A DNA stretch of 43,999 nt from Endozoicomonas sp. SESOKO1. Lineage in GTDB: Bacteria; Pseudomonadota; Gammaproteobacteria; Pseudomonadales; Endozoicomonadaceae. The notes below the pieces were generated by a model, which searched no databases, was not told where the DNA came from, and saw only the letters and a program-made list of their open reading frames with translations. Location: the NCBI RefSeq assembly GCF_024606265.1, contig NZ_JAHHPP010000154.1:1-43999 (forward strand). Reading direction: 5' to 3'. Positions 43,030 to 43,999 of the stretch are shown here, piece by piece (position 1 is the stretch's first letter; every line of letters starts with the position of its first letter). A program made the position numbers and the translations under genes.

Positions 43030-43863
43030 TTAGCCCTCTAACGTTTTTTGATAAATGTTCCTGATGGCACGACGAATGGCTTGAGCTTTCTTATGCAAGG
43101 GTTTTTCTACCGTTGATAGCGTAAAGTCAATCTCTGATTCTGGTAGGCCCGGATCGTAATCGAATAGCAGTTCTTCTCCGGGAGCAATGTCTTTCAGGGC
43201 AATGACCCGTAAGAGCAGCTTCTCGCATTCATTGAAAGGCAATCGTCCAACAATGCGGGAAGTGATCTTTACATTGGCATTTTTGGAGTGATTCAGATAT
43301 CGAATGGGTCCGACAGCATCACGGCCAATCTCAATGCTGGGGAATCCTGAATGCTTGAGAAAGACGTTTGACCAGGCAGCAAAAGTATCTTTCTCCAGAA
43401 ACCGGGGAACAGGGGTACCTTTGTCCGGGTCCAGTCTGAATACATTGAATTTTTGCTGACGTTTATGCTGCCGACTTCTTACGCGATAGATCAGTGGGCC
43501 ATGGTAAAGAGCGATGAAATCATTTTTTTTAAACCGCTGTTTCGATACAACGCCGGTGCCGTGGACAACGCCCTCGCTGCTTGCCCGGATCCTTGGTCTG
43601 AGTTTGTGGTGATGTCCTGCTGAATTGACAGAAGTAATTGATCTGACGTCCCGGATGATTTGTAAATCCGGGACGTCATGGGGCATAAAATTTTCCCGGA
43701 GAGACTCTTCAGTGATTGACCGGTTGAAGCAGTGCTTTTTGGCACCTGGCTCAATGCTGAAAAGATGAAGTGCAGGCGGTTCAACAGGTGGTCCAGTTCT
43801 TTTGTCGGAAAATCTGTCGGAAGATTTGTCGGAAAATCTGTGAGAAGAGATGGTTGGCATCAT
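43030..43863 (-). CDS. SET-domain protein methyltransferase 2, N-terminus uncertain
   Basis: From ATG 43863 the product is 277 residues with a SET domain (about 95-238): GVVHGTGVVSKQRF, RYLNHSKNANV near 188-198, EELLFDYDP at 230-238. It aligns along the domain with SET protein 1, including the trailing SEIDFTLSTVE. The N-terminus has a repeated SDK/SDRF motif from four 12-bp tandem copies (43801-43848). There is no ribosome site at 43863, and the minus-strand frame stays open, without any start codon, to the window edge; the upstream codons read like ordinary protein, so the true start may lie beyond 43999. Confidence 0.85.
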   Translation of the reverse strand: MMPTISSHRFSDKSSDRFSDKRTGPPVEPPALHLFSIEPGAKKHCFNRSITEESLRENFMPHDVPDLQIIRDVRSITSVNSAGHHHKLRPRIRASSEGVVHGTGVVSKQRFKKNDFIALYHGPLIYRVRSRQHKRQQKFNVFRLDPDKGTPVPRFLEKDTFAAWSNVFLKHSGFPSIEIGRDAVGPIRYLNHSKNANVKITSRIVGRLPFNECEKLLLRVIALKDIAPGEELLFDYDPGLPESEIDFTLSTVEKPLHKKAQAIRRAIRNIYQKTLEG

Positions 43864-43999
43864 GTCGTGACGTATTTTTTCATAAAGTGGGGTATGTTTG
43901 ATCGACGAGTTAATTTCTGGTTCAAACTTGTTTGAAAAAAAGTTTTTTATCAGATCTCGCGGAATACTCCGCCCATAGCCTGATTGGGAGCAAAGCGAC

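Noticed and set aside
1-43999. tRNA, rRNA, CRISPR arrays, transposases or integrases
   Set aside because: No T-arm-like motif with a foldable context was found in any gap; the tandem repeats are too short and lack spacers; no mobile-element protein is encoded.

Overview
The window looks like a chromosome segment of a host-associated marine gammaproteobacterium, most plausibly an Endozoicomonas-type symbiont. This is an inference. The housekeeping genes (tyrS, anmK, cbpA/cbpM, ettA, ydiJ, malEFGK, glgP/glgB) are typical gammaproteobacterial genes. Between them sit proteins with eukaryote-like features: a C2H2 zinc-finger protein at the left edge, two SET-domain proteins at the right edge, and a basic repeat protein with a nuclear-localisation-like cluster. 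There is no transposase, integrase, tRNA, rRNA or CRISPR array in the window.

Layout. (1) 1-690: 3' part of a C2H2 zinc-finger gene. (2) 0.8-6.2 kb, minus strand: cbpA-cbpM chaperone pair, anmK, an M23 murein peptidase, and a proline/serine-rich two-TM protein of unknown function that separates the peptidase from tyrS. (3) 6.2-7.8 kb: tyrS on plus, with an intrinsic terminator inside its upstream leader. (4) 7.9-10.8 kb: the complete three-gene AmmeMemoRadiSam set (amrA and amrB on minus, amrS divergent on plus). (5) 10.8-12.3 kb: a DUF1778/GNAT toxin-antitoxin pair and a YkgJ-type cysteine-cluster protein. (6) 12.4-24.5 kb, minus strand: lamB-type maltoporin, a DUF2244 protein, a large polyproline protein of unknown function, and the operon malE-malF-malG-malK-malQ. 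(7) 25.0-30.6 kb, plus strand: glgP, glgB and a SAM methyltransferase. (8) 30.6-39.6 kb: an orphan TorD/DmsD chaperone, an unknown protein, ydiJ (minus), the basic repeat protein, a FAN1-like VRR-NUC nuclease and a vapBC pair. (9) 39.7-44.0 kb: ettA (minus) and two tail-to-tail SET-domain genes.

How the genes fit together. LamB, MalE and MalFGK would import maltodextrins. MalQ disproportionates them, GlgP phosphorolyses alpha-glucan and GlgB branches it, so sections 6 and 7 form a divergent maltodextrin/glycogen unit around a 542-bp control region. CbpA-CbpM act in protein folding, and AnmK and the M23 peptidase in cell-wall turnover and recycling. The zinc-finger, SET and basic-repeat proteins have no obvious bacterial job and are best read as candidate host-directed (nuclear) effectors.

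Two patterns cut across the window. First, single genes without recognisable family (371, 651, 395 and 362 aa) are inserted between conserved genes. Second, short tandem duplications of 12, 15 or 18 bp, all multiples of three, recur inside at least six coding regions, with 10-bp and 15-bp tandem repeats in two non-coding leaders. There are also several dispersed non-coding repeats, including a 32-bp-arm hairpin between malG and malK.
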